Shown here piece after piece: positions 40,301-51,300 of a stretch of 64,000 nt of DNA; positions within the stretch are counted from its first letter, which is position 1; each line of letters opens with the position of its first letter. The stretch is from Cafeteria roenbergensis (taxonomy: Eukaryota; Sar; Bigyra; Bicosoecida; Cafeteriaceae), in contig VLTN01000031.1 in assembly GCA_008330645.1 (NCBI GenBank), forward strand, positions 1 through 64,000, written 5' to 3'. Both the position numbers and the translations under genes were made by a program. Below the pieces are notes generated by a model. That model was not told the origin of the DNA and made no database searches. It worked only from the letters and a program-made list of their open reading frames with translations.

Positions 40301-40634
40301 ATTTGGTTGGTGCCCGGCCCGCGCTTCAGGCAGTGCTCCCTCGGGGCGGCCTCACAGGCTCGACCTCGCCGTCGTCAAACGCCGTGTCAAACGGAGCCGA
40401 CCCGTCCGCGCATTTCTTTAGGGCGCCAGCGTAAAAGCTCCCGTCTTGGCTCTCGTCGAGCCCGTCCTTGCCATTCGGCTTGGGCAAGTCGTCCGGCCCG
40501 CCGCTGCCTGTGAAGAAAAACCCTTGAACCCGGTCGCCCACGCGAAAGGGCTGCTGGTCGTCATCGTCGTAGACAACCAGGTCCGCCTTGCACTCGCGCA
40601 GGAGCGCTGAGGTCCATGCTGGGAGCGCGGCCAT
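34394..40634 (-). CDS. Large protein with N-terminal SH3/Tudor-like module and four EF-hands
   Basis: I infer two exons: 40634-40356 and 40057-34394, joined by a 298-bp intron with GTGAG donor and CCGCAG acceptor, both phase 0 (product 1980 residues). Exon 2 alone has no ATG near its start, which is why the upstream exon is needed. Exon 1 encodes a small barrel-like segment (FRVGDRVQGFF ... FDTAFDDGEVEP) resembling SH3/Tudor folds. Four EF-hand loops follow: DSDGDGSLGQAEL, DDDGDGRVSLAEL, DANDSGRLSAREL and DTDADGGVSYAEL (about 38820-38335). The middle is Ala-rich. A beta-rich, C2-like stretch (YLLIELVAAVE, VCLGWAAIPL) lies at about 35720-35100 and recalls ciliary nephrocystin-type proteins, but too weakly to name. 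Calcium-responsive scaffold is a fair guess. Confidence 0.75.
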
Positions 40635-40937
40635 GAGGGCAACCGCGAACCGCCGTTGGCGCCGCGTGCCCAGTACCGGGGGACTCAGAGGCCCAGGCCG
40701 GTGCTGCTGCGACTCAACAAGCTGGGCTGGCAATATCTGCCCGGGCTGTTCGGGCCAGCGTGCGCTGGGGCACGAGGCTTTCGCCGCTGTGCTCCGCCTC
40801 GCTCGGCCGCCGTTTGCTCTCCCGGCAGAGCAAGGCTGGTGGCCCGTTGAGCAAGTGCCGGACATTGCGCAAACGGGGTCAAGCACATTCCGAGGTGCTC
40901 TCCTGTGCTTCACCCACGCATGCCTGACATGAACAGG
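40635..40937. other. Short intergenic region between two minus-strand genes
   Basis: These 303 bp separate the start of the EF-hand gene from the stop of the transporter gene. They contain one GGCAGAGC octamer (about 40826) and nothing else I recognise. Confidence 0.4.
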
Positions 40938-42245
40938 TCAAACAGACAGCTCGATTTCAGCGGGATGGCTTTGCTGCGCGGGCGCTGGGTCGTGGGGCGC
41001 CGAGTCCCGCTTGCCACCCACCGTCACCATTCCTGCTCCCACAAGAAGGACCGCGCCACCAACGAAAGTCCACGCGTGAGGCACGGCCTGCACGCCTGCA
41101 GCGTACCCGATCAGCGATCCCACCACCGGCTCCAACAGCAGCGACACCGACACCACAAGCGACGGCAGGCGAGCCAGGGACAAGTTCGCAAGCGTGTGGC
41201 CGAGGATGCCCGACACCAAGCCAAGCGCGCACACCAGCAGCGCTAGCCGTCCGTCCACGAGCCAGCCAAACAGCGTCAGCCGCGCAGGGCCTGTCGAAAG
41301 CGCGACGCCGTGGCTTGGACCCTCGATTGCGAGGGATGCCGCGGAAAGCGAGATGGCCGCAAACAGCGTCACGGGGGCTGCGTACAGGAAGAGCGGGAGC
41401 TTCAGTTCTGCGCGGTAGTGCCGCCCCGCCGAGAGGTACACTGCCATCGCCGCAGCGCCGAGTAGTGCCACCATATCGCCAGCAAGCGTCACGTTCGACT
41501 CTTGCCCCGCAACAAGAACCACCATGAGCACCGCCCCGGCTGCACCAACGCCCGTGCCCAACGTTTCAAGCCACGTCGGCCGTCGCGGCAGCAGCGCATG
41601 TGCGGGCGCCAGGGGAGCGACTGCATCGCCCGCCGCTGCAGTTTCGGCCTCGAGCGCAGCGCCGTTGGCTGCCACCTCCTCCGTCACCTTGGTATCCGTC
41701 GCCGACTGGGCCTCGCGAATCGCTTCTGCTGCGGCGGCCATCTTCTCCAGGTTGCTTGGCTGCGCGGCTGCCATCTCCAGCTCGACTGGAGCTGGGAAAC
41801 GCGCTGGCCCGCGCGAAAGCATGCCCATGCAGCCACACGCGAGGAGCGCTCTGCTGGCCGCCCACTGCGCCCATGCTGCCGCAATGATGAGCACAGGGTG
41901 GGCGGTGACGAACAGCAGCGAGTGCGTCAATGACGTGTTGTCGATCGACCAGACCCAGGCCCCGAAGTGCACCGCCAAGAAGACACCTATGCCGCACAGA
42001 CCAATGACCGAGCGCGCGTAGGTGCAGACGGCAGGGCGGCCCTGAGTCCGGGCCAGGGTGCGCAGTTGCAGCGCGAACCAGGGCGCTTGCAACGCAGCCG
42101 TCGCCCAAAGACGCCACGACGCCTTGAGCAGTGGGGGCGTGCTGTCTCCAATCAGTGCAAAGAGGGCGCCCCCTGCGCTCATGGCCGTGAGGGCCGTGGC
42201 GAGGGCAAGCCAGGGCCACGAGTTTTCCCACGACGGCAGGGCCAT
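40938..42245 (-). CDS. EamA/DMT-type membrane transporter
   Basis: The product has about ten predicted membrane segments in two five-helix halves, as in the drug/metabolite transporter superfamily. The first half holds WLALATALTAMSAGGALFAL, an Arg/Trp-rich segment (SWRLWATAALQ), GIGVFLAVHFGAWVWSI and the typical TSLTHSLLFVTAHPVLI. The second half holds GTGVGAAGAVLMVVLVAG, VALLGAAAMAVYL, LVSGILGHTLANLSLARLP, VVSVSLLLEPVVGSLIGY and GGAVLLVGAGMVTVGG. A hydrophilic loop of about 100 residues separates the halves. I start at ATG 42245 (MALPSWENSW, 435 residues), just before the first helix; an upstream ATG at 42365 is possible. Substrate unknown. Confidence 0.85.
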   Translation of the reverse strand: MALPSWENSWPWLALATALTAMSAGGALFALIGDSTPPLLKASWRLWATAALQAPWFALQLRTLARTQGRPAVCTYARSVIGLCGIGVFLAVHFGAWVWSIDNTSLTHSLLFVTAHPVLIIAAAWAQWAASRALLACGCMGMLSRGPARFPAPVELEMAAAQPSNLEKMAAAAEAIREAQSATDTKVTEEVAANGAALEAETAAAGDAVAPLAPAHALLPRRPTWLETLGTGVGAAGAVLMVVLVAGQESNVTLAGDMVALLGAAAMAVYLSAGRHYRAELKLPLFLYAAPVTLFAAISLSAASLAIEGPSHGVALSTGPARLTLFGWLVDGRLALLVCALGLVSGILGHTLANLSLARLPSLVVSVSLLLEPVVGSLIGYAAGVQAVPHAWTFVGGAVLLVGAGMVTVGGKRDSAPHDPAPAQQSHPAEIELSV

Positions 42246-42487
42246 CGGACTGCCCGCTTGCGCAAGCTGCGTCGCCAGGCCTGGCGAGCACCGACTGAGC
42301 GCCGGCCCGGTGCTTGGCCGCGGTCGCAATGACAGCCAGGGTGTGTGCGTGATGAGGGCTTGCATGCTTGCGGCTGCAGTTCTGATGCAAGCATTGCGCG
42401 AGACAGGCGCGAATGCGAGACCGCGGCTGCTCTGCCAAACACAGCTTCGACAACGAGATGCGAGGCGCGAGCGTGGGGAGCGCCCGG

Positions 42488-45270
42488 TCAATCCGAGCTC
42501 GGCGCGGCCGCAGCGCCAGTCGAAGCTGGCGCCTTGCCGTTCTTGGAGCGGTTGGGGCGAGAGCGACGGGGCAGGGCCTTTTCGGTCGCGGCCGAGGTAG
42601 CGGCAGCAGCCGGCTGGGGCGAGGCGCCATTGGAACCACGAGTGCCCTTGGCACCGCCGGCCGCCGGAGCCGCAGCGGCGGGGGCCGTGGCGGTCGCGCC
42701 AGCACCCTTGCCGCCACGAGTACCCTTGGCACCGCTGGAAGCCGCAGCAGCGGGGGCCGTGGCGGTCGCGCCAGCACCCTTGCCGCCACGAGTACCCTTG
42801 GCACCGCTGGAAGCCGCAGCAGCGGGGGCCGTGGCGGTCGCGCCAGCACCCTTGCCGCCCCGTCCGCCCTTGGCACCGCCGGCAGCCGGAGCCGCAGCAG
42901 CGGGAGCCGTGGCGGTCGCGCCAGCACCCTTGCCGCCACGAGTACCCTTGGCACCGCTGGAAGCCGCAGCAGCGGGGGCCGTGGCGGTCGCGCCAGCACC
43001 CTTGCCGCCACGAGTACCCTTGGCACCGCTGGAAGCCGCAGTCGCGGGGGGCGTGGCGGTCGCGCCAGCACCCTTGCCGCCCCGTCCGCCCTTGGCGCCG
43101 CCGGCAGCCGGAGCCGCAGCAGCGGGGGCCGTGGCGGTCGCGCCAGCACCCTTGCCGCCCCGTCCGCCCTTGGCACCGCCGGCAGCCGGAGCCGCAGCAG
43201 CGGGGGCCGTGGCGGTCGCGCCAGCACCCTTGCCGCCACGAGTACCCTTGGCACCGCCGGCAGCCGCTGCTGCCCCGGTGGGACGCGCACTTCCGTTGCC
43301 TGCCTTGTTTGCAGAGCCGTTGGCGCCGCGACGAGGCTGCTGGGACGTCGCTGCCGACTGCACGTAGGTTGCTCCCCGGCCGCCGGGGCCAGGCACAGCG
43401 ACACGACCGTTGGCCTGGCGAGCCGTTGCGCCACCGGGCCCGGCGCCAGCAGCGCTGGCTGGGCGAGCAACACCAGAGGCGTCCCTGCGAGCGCCCCCGC
43501 CTCCGTTGGTCGCGCGAACAGCCCCGCTGCCGGCGGCATCCCGGCGGGGGTACGCCCGCGCCGCGCCTGCGGCCCTGTCGGCGCCTCGGCGGGCATCGCC
43601 GCTGCCGTCCCGACGAGCCCCGCTCTCGCCGCGCCGTGCGGCGCCCTTGCCCCCGCTGCTGCTGCTTCCGTCGCGGCTGGCTCGGCCAGCGTCGCTTGCC
43701 GCGCCACCGCGCCTGTCCTTGCCCCCGCGGCGGGCGGGCGCAAGGTCGCCGTAGGCCCTGTCGATGCTCTCCAGCTCGCGCTGCTGCTTGCGCTGCTGGG
43801 AGCGGCGGAGGGCTGCCTCCTCCTCGAAGCGCATCTCCTCTGTCAGCAGCGCGATGCAGCCCACGACCGCAGACTTGAGGCCCGTCACGCGCACGGCGGG
43901 GCCGCGCGCCGAGCCGGGCTCCGTCTCCGCCTTGGCCCCGTCCATTGGGCGGAGGACGTTCTTAGCCAGCTCCAGCCGCACCACCCCGGTGTCGCGGCGC
44001 ACGCGGTCGAGGCCCTCCTCGCGGTCGCGCAGGCGGGCGGCTTGCTGCGGGGAGATGTGGAGGTCCTCCACCGTGAACTCCAGCAGCGAGCGAGCCAGCG
44101 CGACGTGCTCCCGTGAGGGCCCGCGCACGCGCACGGTGCCGTCGTCCTCGGTCACGATGCGGTCCACGCCGGTTTCGGTGCGAACGCGGTTGATGTTGGC
44201 TCCCTGCTTGCCGATGACCAGGCCGAGAACCTCCGTGGGGACGGTAAACTCCGCCCGCAGACCCAGCTCCTGCTCGCGCATGGCAGCCTCGTAGTCCTCC
44301 CGGAGGCGGCGCGTCTCCTGCTCCTCGCGGATCCGGTGCTGCTGGTGGCCCAGGATGGCGTGGGCGAGCGGGATGAACGCTCGGAGAGCGACTGCCAGGT
44401 GACCGGGCACCGAAACCGTGATGATGGCGGCGCCGGGCCGGTGGCTCGACAGGGACAGCGTCGCTCCCTCGATGTGGAGGCGGTCGCTGAGCGAGGTGGT
44501 CAGCTGCTCCTCCAGCTCTGCCCATCCGCCCGACGTGACCCAGTCCACGAGGTCGCGGGGAACGTCGATCTGCTCGGCGTGCTGGGGCACGATGCTGACG
44601 GCGGGGGCGGCAGGGGCGCGCGCCCAGGGGCGGTCGTAGCCCGGGCCGGACGGGACCGTCGCGAATGCCGGGCGGTATGGTCCGGAGGGGCCGCTGTAGC
44701 CGAAGCTGCGCGCGAACTGGGCCTGCTGCTGCTGCGTGAACTCGGTGCCCTCGGGCGCGCCGCCGTATCCGCCACCGCTGCCCCCCCCCGCGCCGTAAGC
44801 CTCGCTGTACTCGGCCGCGCTCGAGGGCACGCCGCCGTCGTGGTGGCCGTCACCGTAGCCGGCCTGGCCGTAGGAGCTTGGGTACGGCGCGTAGCCGGGA
44901 GGCGCGGAGTAGCCCTGGGGGGCGTGACCGTACCCTGCTGGGTAGCCAGCGGCGCCGTAGGCCTCGGGGCCGGGCTGGTAGCCGGGGTGGGCGCCGCTGT
45001 AGCCGTGCGGAGGGCCGCCGGGGTGGCCGCCGGCCGAGGAGGCCGGATAGCCGCCACCGTGGACGCCGGTGGGGGCTTCCAGCTGGTCGGGGGCGGGCGG
45101 GCGGGGCCCGGCGGGCGCGCCGCCGGGGGCGTAGGCGCCGTGGCCGTGGCCGTGGCCGTGGCCGCGCTCGAGGCCCATTCCCGGGGGCACAGCCGGGTGA
45201 GCGCTGCCGCCGCCGCCGCCACTGCCGCCACCGCCGGAGCCGTGGCCACCACGGGAGTGCGATGAGGAGC
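42488..45270 (-). CDS. KH-domain RNA-binding protein, FMRP/FXR-like
   Basis: It probably binds mRNA to control translation or localisation. A canonical KH domain has LGLVIGKQGANINRVR followed by a GVDRIVTEDDGTVRVRG strand (about 44250-44120). It is followed, as in FMRP/FXR, by SLLEFTVEDLHI and a second KH whose GXXG loop is altered (DREEGLDRVRRDTGVVRLEL), then a strand and helix (VRVTGLKSAVVGCIALL) and a charged tail helix. The N terminus is Gly/Tyr/Pro/Gln-rich and His/Gly-repetitive; the C terminus is Arg/Gly/Lys-rich. The first ATG in this frame with a plausible context is 45178 (MGLERGHGHG), giving 896 residues. A strong splice acceptor ends at 45271 (pyrimidine tract, GCCGCAG), so an upstream exon I could not place may carry the true start. 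Agenet domains were not seen. Confidence 0.8.
42640..43280 (-). repeat. Tandem coding repeats in the KH protein tail
   Basis: About nine imperfect units of 24-26 codons each contain AKG(T/G)RGGKGAGATATAP followed by an Ala-rich spacer (AAAAPAAGG or AAASSG). Two sub-types alternate, pointing to block duplication. Each carries an RGGK motif, a typical RNA-binding or phase-separating module. Confidence 0.88.
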
Positions 45271-46015
45271 CTGCGGCAGCGAGAGGCAGGAGAGCGCGCG
45301 TTGCAACGACGGGCGCGGATCGCGAGCAGTCCGGTTTTCGATTTCTCTCAGCTTCTGCTTCAGAGCCGGGCGAGGCGCAGCGCCGTCCCACAGCGCCTCG
45401 GGGCGCCGGATCGCGCAGGCGTGCGCGCGGGCGACGCGAACGCGATAGGAGGAGCCGCAGTGCGCGAGGACCGTCGGGTGGGGCTGGCCCGGGCGCGGTC
45501 GCAGCGGTCTCGGCAGGCGATCGGCACTTGCGTGGGGCTGTCGCGCTGGGCGCCTCGCGGCTTCCGGGGCGGCAGGGAGGCGCATTCCCGTGCGCAGGGG
45601 TGCTCGCGACGGGGGAGTCTGCGCCGTTCCCCCGCTGCCGCGAGCGTGCGGCCCGCCCGGCGGCCGGGAAGGCTTGGCTGGCGGCGCGCCAAGGGCGGTC
45701 GGACGACTTTGGCCCCGGAGCAAGTGCCGTCCAGGGCAAGCCCCGCCCCCCAGGCGCGCGGCTCGCGGCGGCCTCGGCTCACTCTGCATGCTGGACGGGG
45801 GGTCACGGGGTCCCAGCGCGATCCGCGGCTGGAAACGGCGAGGTTTGGGGCGTTGGTTCCCTCCGAGGGGGGAGGCCTTTGCCGCAAGTGGGGCGGGCGG
45901 CCGAAAAAGTCGGATCGCCCAAACGCCAAGCCGCGGCGGCTCTGCCCCTCGCCCCTGACACCGCGGCCTGCGGCACGCGGCCGCGAGGCGACGCACCGGC
46001 ACCTGCACTCCCGCG
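45271..46015. promoter_or_regulatory. Divergent region between the KH gene and the mutase gene
   Basis: About 745 bp hold the 5' ends of both genes. Part of it (45300-45590, minus) has an open frame that may include the missing first exon of the KH gene, but no GTGAG donor fits. One GCTCTGCC octamer lies near 45938. No other element is recognised. Confidence 0.4.
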
Positions 46016-48042
46016 ATGGCAGCCGCCGCAGCTTCCTCCCCCTTCCCTGCCGCGAGCAAGCTCGCTGCGGCCCACCCGCCGCCGGAGGGCGTCAAGTACG
46101 CGTACGGCACCGCCGGCTTCCGCATGCGCGCCGAGCTCCTGGACGCCGCCGTCGTGCGCATGGGCATGCTGGCGGCACTGAGGGCAAAGCAGACGGGCAA
46201 GGTGAGCCACCCTCTCACGCTGGCCCTCCCCGAGAGCAGGTGCTTTCGCTCGCCGCGCGGCCAAGATCCGGCGCTGTCACAGGCTGGGTCGCATTGGCGG
46301 CCGCTTGGCCAGCCCCACGCGCTGAGCTGCATCCCCCCGTGCCCGCTCTCTCACTCTGTGTATGCTTTTCAAACACGGGCCTGCGCTGCTCCCCGCAGGC
46401 TGTGGGCGTGATGGTGACGGCGTCCCACAACCCGGTGGCAGACAACGGGCTCAAGATGGTCGACCCGTCAGGGGGCATGCTGGCGGCCAGCTGGGAGGTG
46501 CTTGCGGCCAAGCTGGCCAACGCCGGCATCGCTGACGTCGGCGCCGAGCTGGCCGCTGTGGCTGGCGAGGGCGCCTGCGGCGACGCCGCCTGTGAAGGCG
46601 CCGTCGTCATCGTCGGCCGCGACACCCGTCCCAGCAGCCCCGCGCTGGCGGACCTGGTGGCGGCCGGCGTGGCGTCCGTCGGCGGCAGCGTGCTGGACGG
46701 CGGCGTGGTGTCCACCCCGCAGCTTCACTACCTCGTGGGGGCGTCCAACGCCACAGCCAGGGCTTGCGAGTCCGCCCGCCTCGGGGGCCTCCGGCCCGAC
46801 GTCGACGGGTACTTTGCTCGCCTGGCCACCTCGTACAAGGCATGCCTCGCGGCGGCTGCCGTCGACGCCGCTGCGGCCGCGCCCGAGCAGGGCACGACCA
46901 TCATCGACGCCGCCGACGGCGTGGGGGGGCCTCAGGCCGCCCGAACGGCGTCGGATCTTGCCGGGGCGCTCTCCTGGGAGGTGCGCAACGCAGGCGACAG
47001 CGCGTCTCTCAACGACGGGTGCGGGGCGGAGTTCGTGCAGAAGGGCCGAACCCCTCCTCGCGGCGTGGACGCGGCCTCGGACGCGCTGCCCGGGTGCCGG
47101 ATCTGCTCCCTGGACGGCGACGCTGACAGGGTGGTGTTCCACGCGTTCGTCCCCGCGGAGGGCGAGGCTGGCGCCAGCTGGGAGCTGGTTGACGGGGACA
47201 AGCTGGCCGCGCTGCTCGCCGTGACGGTGGGCGCCCTGCTGAAGCGGGCGGGCGGGCAGGCGGCGCGGCTCAGCATGGGCGTGGTGCAGACGGCCTACGC
47301 CAACGGCGCGGCGACCAGGTGGGTGGCCGCCCGCGGCCTGGAGGTGGCCTGCGCCAAGACGGGCGTCAAGTTTGTCCACCATGCGGCGGAGGCGTATGAC
47401 GTCGGCGTCTACTTCGAGGCCAACGGACACGGCACCGTCGTCTTCTCGCCCGCGGCTCTGCTCGCGATCGACCACGAGGCCGACGCGGCGGTGGCGGCCG
47501 ACCCTGCGGTGGTCAGCGGCGCGGGCGCATCGGAGCGGGCCGCCGCTGCCGCTGCGGCGCTGGCCGCGGGCGGGGACGCGGGGGCAGCCGTGGAGGCCGC
47601 GGTGGGCGCCATGACCCCGGGCGCCGCGGCGGTGGCGCTGCAGGCCCTGACAGTGCTCATCAACCAGTTCGTCGGCGATGCCATTGCCGACGCCCTGGCC
47701 TGTGAGGCCGCCCTCCGCATCGGCGGCGCGCCGTTTGGGCGGTGGATCGCAATGTACTCGGACCTGCCGTCGCGGCAGACCAAGGTGCGCGTGGCCGACC
47801 GCCTCGCGCTCACAACCGTGCCGGACGAGTCGCGCCTGGAGGCGCCGGCGGCTCTGCAGGCCGCGATTGACGAAGCGGTCAAGGCGGTCGACTGCGGCCG
47901 AGCCTTTGTCCGGCCGTCCGGCACGGAGGACGTGGTGCGCGTCTACGCCGAGGCCGCAACGGTTGCGGCGGCTGACGAGCTGGCTGCGGTGGTGGCGCGC
48001 GCGGTGTTCGACCTCGCAGGCGGGCAGGGCAGCCGGCCGTGA
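46016..48042 (+). CDS. PGM3: Phosphoacetylglucosamine mutase (EC 5.4.2.3)
   Basis: It converts GlcNAc-6-phosphate to GlcNAc-1-phosphate on the way to UDP-GlcNAc, needed for N-glycans, GPI anchors and chitin. Exon 1 is 46016-46201, the intron 46202-46398 (197 bp), and exon 2 46399-48042, giving 609 residues against about 540 for human PGM3. All four active-site motifs are present: the phosphoserine loop TASHNPVADNG (about residue 69), metal loop DGDADR (about 299), sugar loop FEANGHG (about 400) and phosphate loop RPSGTEDVVRVYAEA (about 565). GTAGFR near the N terminus is also typical. The extra length is mostly an Ala-rich insert after LAIDHEADAAV. AGM1 is an alternative name. Function is assigned with high confidence. 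Confidence 0.96.
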
Positions 48043-48384
48043 GAGGGCCGCCCCCCCCCCCCCGGCCCGTTGGTGGCAGGTGTGCCGGCCGCTCGAATGA
48101 CCGGGGTAGGAAGGGTCGCGGTGACCTGCGCTCTTAGGGTTTGCTGCGTGAGAGGGCTTCGCGGCCCGCTGGTTGGGCTGAGGCTTGCAGCCACCAGACG
48201 GGCCGGCGCTCCGAGTGTGCGTGGATGCCCCCTCGCATTGGACCCTTGCAACGACGCAGCGATACGCGCTGCGCGTCTCACAGAACACATCACCGCGCTG
48301 ACTTGCAGTCAACTGGCCGCGTGACTGGGATGCGACCTCTGGCCGCCTGGGCAGAGAGGTCGCCGTCTCTCGGACGCGCAGCAA
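48043..48384. other. Convergent intergenic region with a C13 run
   Basis: The mutase gene (+) and the TIR-like gene (-) converge here across 342 bp. A run of 13 Cs lies at 48051-48063, only eight bases after the mutase stop. No gene is seen. Confidence 0.55.
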
Positions 48385-51300
48385 TCACAAATCGTCCTCG
48401 CCCCCGTCAAGCCACCGCCTGGAAGGGTCGTTCTCCGCGTCCACGTCGGTGTGCCACTGGAACACCCCCGACAGGGGCGCGACGAGCCAGGACCGGACCT
48501 GCTCCGCCACGCTCGCCCGCAGGCGCACCTGCCGCCCCACCCGCTCCAGCACGGGCGACACCGTCGGGCTGAGGAACCACGGGCGGAGGCCCTCGGCGCC
48601 GAGGCGGGGGCGGTGCACCAGCGCGCCGATCTTGGCCGCGAGCCTCGCAAAGAGGTCCTTGGCGATGGAGGGGGAGCTCATATCCTGGAACAGCACCGAC
48701 CGCAGCGCCGTCAGCGGGTCCACGTCCGTCTCGGAATCGGCGGCCGCCCCGCCCTTGGTCGCTGCCGCAGCAGCTTGTTCCTGGGTGAGGGAGCTTGCGA
48801 TGGGCGCGTAGGGCGCGAGCACGGTCTGGTAGTTGACGAGCAGCGTCTGGCAGACGCGCACCATCCCCATGAAGTGGTGAAAGTAGGCTTCGGCGTCCGG
48901 CACGGTCTCCACGCAAAAGACGAAGCAGTTTGGGAAGAGCAGCGCCTTCCACTCCTCGTGCTCGGCGCGACCGTCGGGCTGCAGGCCGAGCTCGACGGCC
49001 AGGTCGCGCGCCTCCTGCTCCACCTCCTGAGGCTGCATCTGGCGCAGGTACGCGACCAGCCGCAGCCGGGTGCCCCACTCGAAGAGTTCCAGGTCGGCGG
49101 CAGACAGCCCGCACAGCTGCGCGATGAGCGACAGGATGGAGTCGTGAGTGGCGCTGTCCATATCGGCCTCGCCGTCGGCCTCGCCGGAGTCGTCGCCCTC
49201 GTCCATCCACAGCTCGGACAGCTCGGTGTGGTCGCCGCTGCTCGGGCGCCCCGACGGCGCGGGGGCGGCGGTCGGCGAGTCCCGCGCGGCCTGTTTCGTG
49301 CGGCCGATGAGGAACTGCACGGCCCTCACAGTGGCGCGCAGCGACTTGTGAGACGACGCCCGGCGGTGCCGCCCCGCCCCAGTTTTGCTCGAATTGGCGC
49401 TGGCGGCACGGGACAGCGGCGGGGCGCGCGGACCGGCAGGTGTGCTGGGGGAGCCCTCCGCGGTCAGCGACGGGCCCAGGCCGGGGCCCGCTGCGTCGTG
49501 CTCGCTGGAGGAGGTGCCGCCTGGCGAGAGCGGGCCGGACGCTACCAGGCCGCGCCTGCCGTTGGCTGCCGCTGCCCTGGCGCGAGGGAACTCCCCCTGC
49601 GACGCGGAGTCGAGGTGCGTGGCAACGCGAGCGGCGCCGGCACGAGCGACCCCCGCGCTTGACGTGGCGGCCGCCACGCTCGGCGGCCCGCTGGCTGCCG
49701 TCCCGGACGCAGCAGCGGCAAGGCCTCTGGACCGGCTGGCGGCCTGCGCGGCCATATCCATCGGCTGGCTGAGGTCCAGCGGCGACTGCCACGTGGACAG
49801 GCCCTGGCCGCCGGTGCGCAGCGCCGCAAACTTTGCAATTCGCCGCTGCTCGCTGGAGAAGGCCGGGGCCGTCATGGTGTCGATGCAGAGCATCCACAGG
49901 CGCTGCGCCTGCTCGTAGGTCACCTCGCGGGTGCGGAACCCCACCTCGGACTGCACGAAGTGACGGAACTCGCGGCCCAGCGGCGGGGGCTTCGAGGGGC
50001 CGCCGCTCCCGGGCCCGGCGGGGCCGGTGCGTTCAGCGCGGGGCAGCGAGCTGGCGTCGCTCTGGCTTCCGTCGCTGCTGGAGTCGTACGCGGCCCCGGG
50101 GTCATGGCCGCGAACGACAAAGAGGCAGAGGTTGGGATCCACCTCGGCGGCGAGGAGCAGCGGAATCATGGACTGAGAGTGGCCCACTGCGAAGTTGACA
50201 AAGGCCTGCGACAGCAGCCTGGCCGCCTGCACAACGATGAGCAGGGTGAGCACGATCACCACCCAGGGCATGCGCCGGGCGGCCTGCGCCGCCGAGGCCA
50301 TGCCCGCCTTTTCAAAGTGCAGCGGCAGCAGCGGCGAAATCACAAAGAACCCGAGCGCCAGCAGCGACGCCACGATGATGACGGGCGGCAGCGCGGAAGC
50401 CCTGCACGCGATGGTGCTGCGGCGCGTGTCGGCCGACAGCGTTGCGGGGCCCACGTGCACGGAGGCGGACCAGTCCAGGCAGCACGGGTTGCCGCGCCGC
50501 GTGGGCCCGCACGCCGCGCAGCCGGTGCTGTTGGAGCCCCCGCTGGGAGAATAGACCATCGCCAGGCAGGGGTTGCACCCGTCGTCGCACCGCACGACGC
50601 ACGCCGACCCCGGGAGGCCGCTGCTGGAGTCTGCCCGGCCTGGTGACGCCCCGCTCGCGTCGCGGAGGCAGCACGTCCAGAGCTGCACCCCGCAGCAGAG
50701 CGTGAGGGCGTTGATCAGCGGCCCGCACAGCAGCAGCGCGGGCATGGTGTCGCACAGCTGCGTCCCGGCCTGGGGGCGCCGCCCTGCCGTTCCGGCCGGC
50801 CCGCGGGGTGCGGGCCGCCTGGGCGCGCTGGGGGCCGCGTCCAGCGCCGAGACGGCAGCAGAGCCCCCGACAAGGGCCGCGCTGAAGGCAGCCCCCGGGC
50901 GCGCCCGCGCCAGCGCCACCTGCGCTGCCATGCGCCTCCGCTGCATCGTGGCTGGGAAGAGGGCCATCTCACCCCGGGGCAGGGGCGCCTTGTCCTCGGG
51001 GGCTCGCCGCCAGTAGTGCACCAGCGCGCTCTCCAGCCCGCGCAGCCCGCTAGACTTGAGAGCGGGGCCGGACCCACCAGCTCCCGCGGACGGTGCCCGG
51101 GGCCGAGCGGCGAGCCCCTGCGGCTGAGAGGCCACCGCCACCGCAACGTCGGCTCTGCTCATCGCTTCCCCCGTGCCGCCGCCGGTGCCGCCGCCGCTCG
51201 TACCGCCGCCACCGCCGCCGCCGCCACTGCTGGCTGCTCGCAGCGATGCCTCCGTGAACTGGCCCGGGTGCGCCTGCCCGCTGCCGCCGATCGACGCGGC

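Noticed and set aside
40326-40355. Short tail of the 102-codon minus ORF (EPVRPPRGSTA end) as a separate small gene
   Set aside because: A GTGAG donor at 40355 in phase 0 with the downstream acceptor makes it exon 1 of the large gene instead.
44500-46332. 610-codon minus-strand frame across the KH/mutase divergent region
   Set aside because: It overlaps the certain first exon of the mutase on the other strand and the KH coding exon in another frame; at most a small part could be an unplaced KH exon.
48051-48063. C13 run as a functional element
   Set aside because: Homopolymer in an intergenic region with no further signal; probably slippage or an assembly uncertainty.
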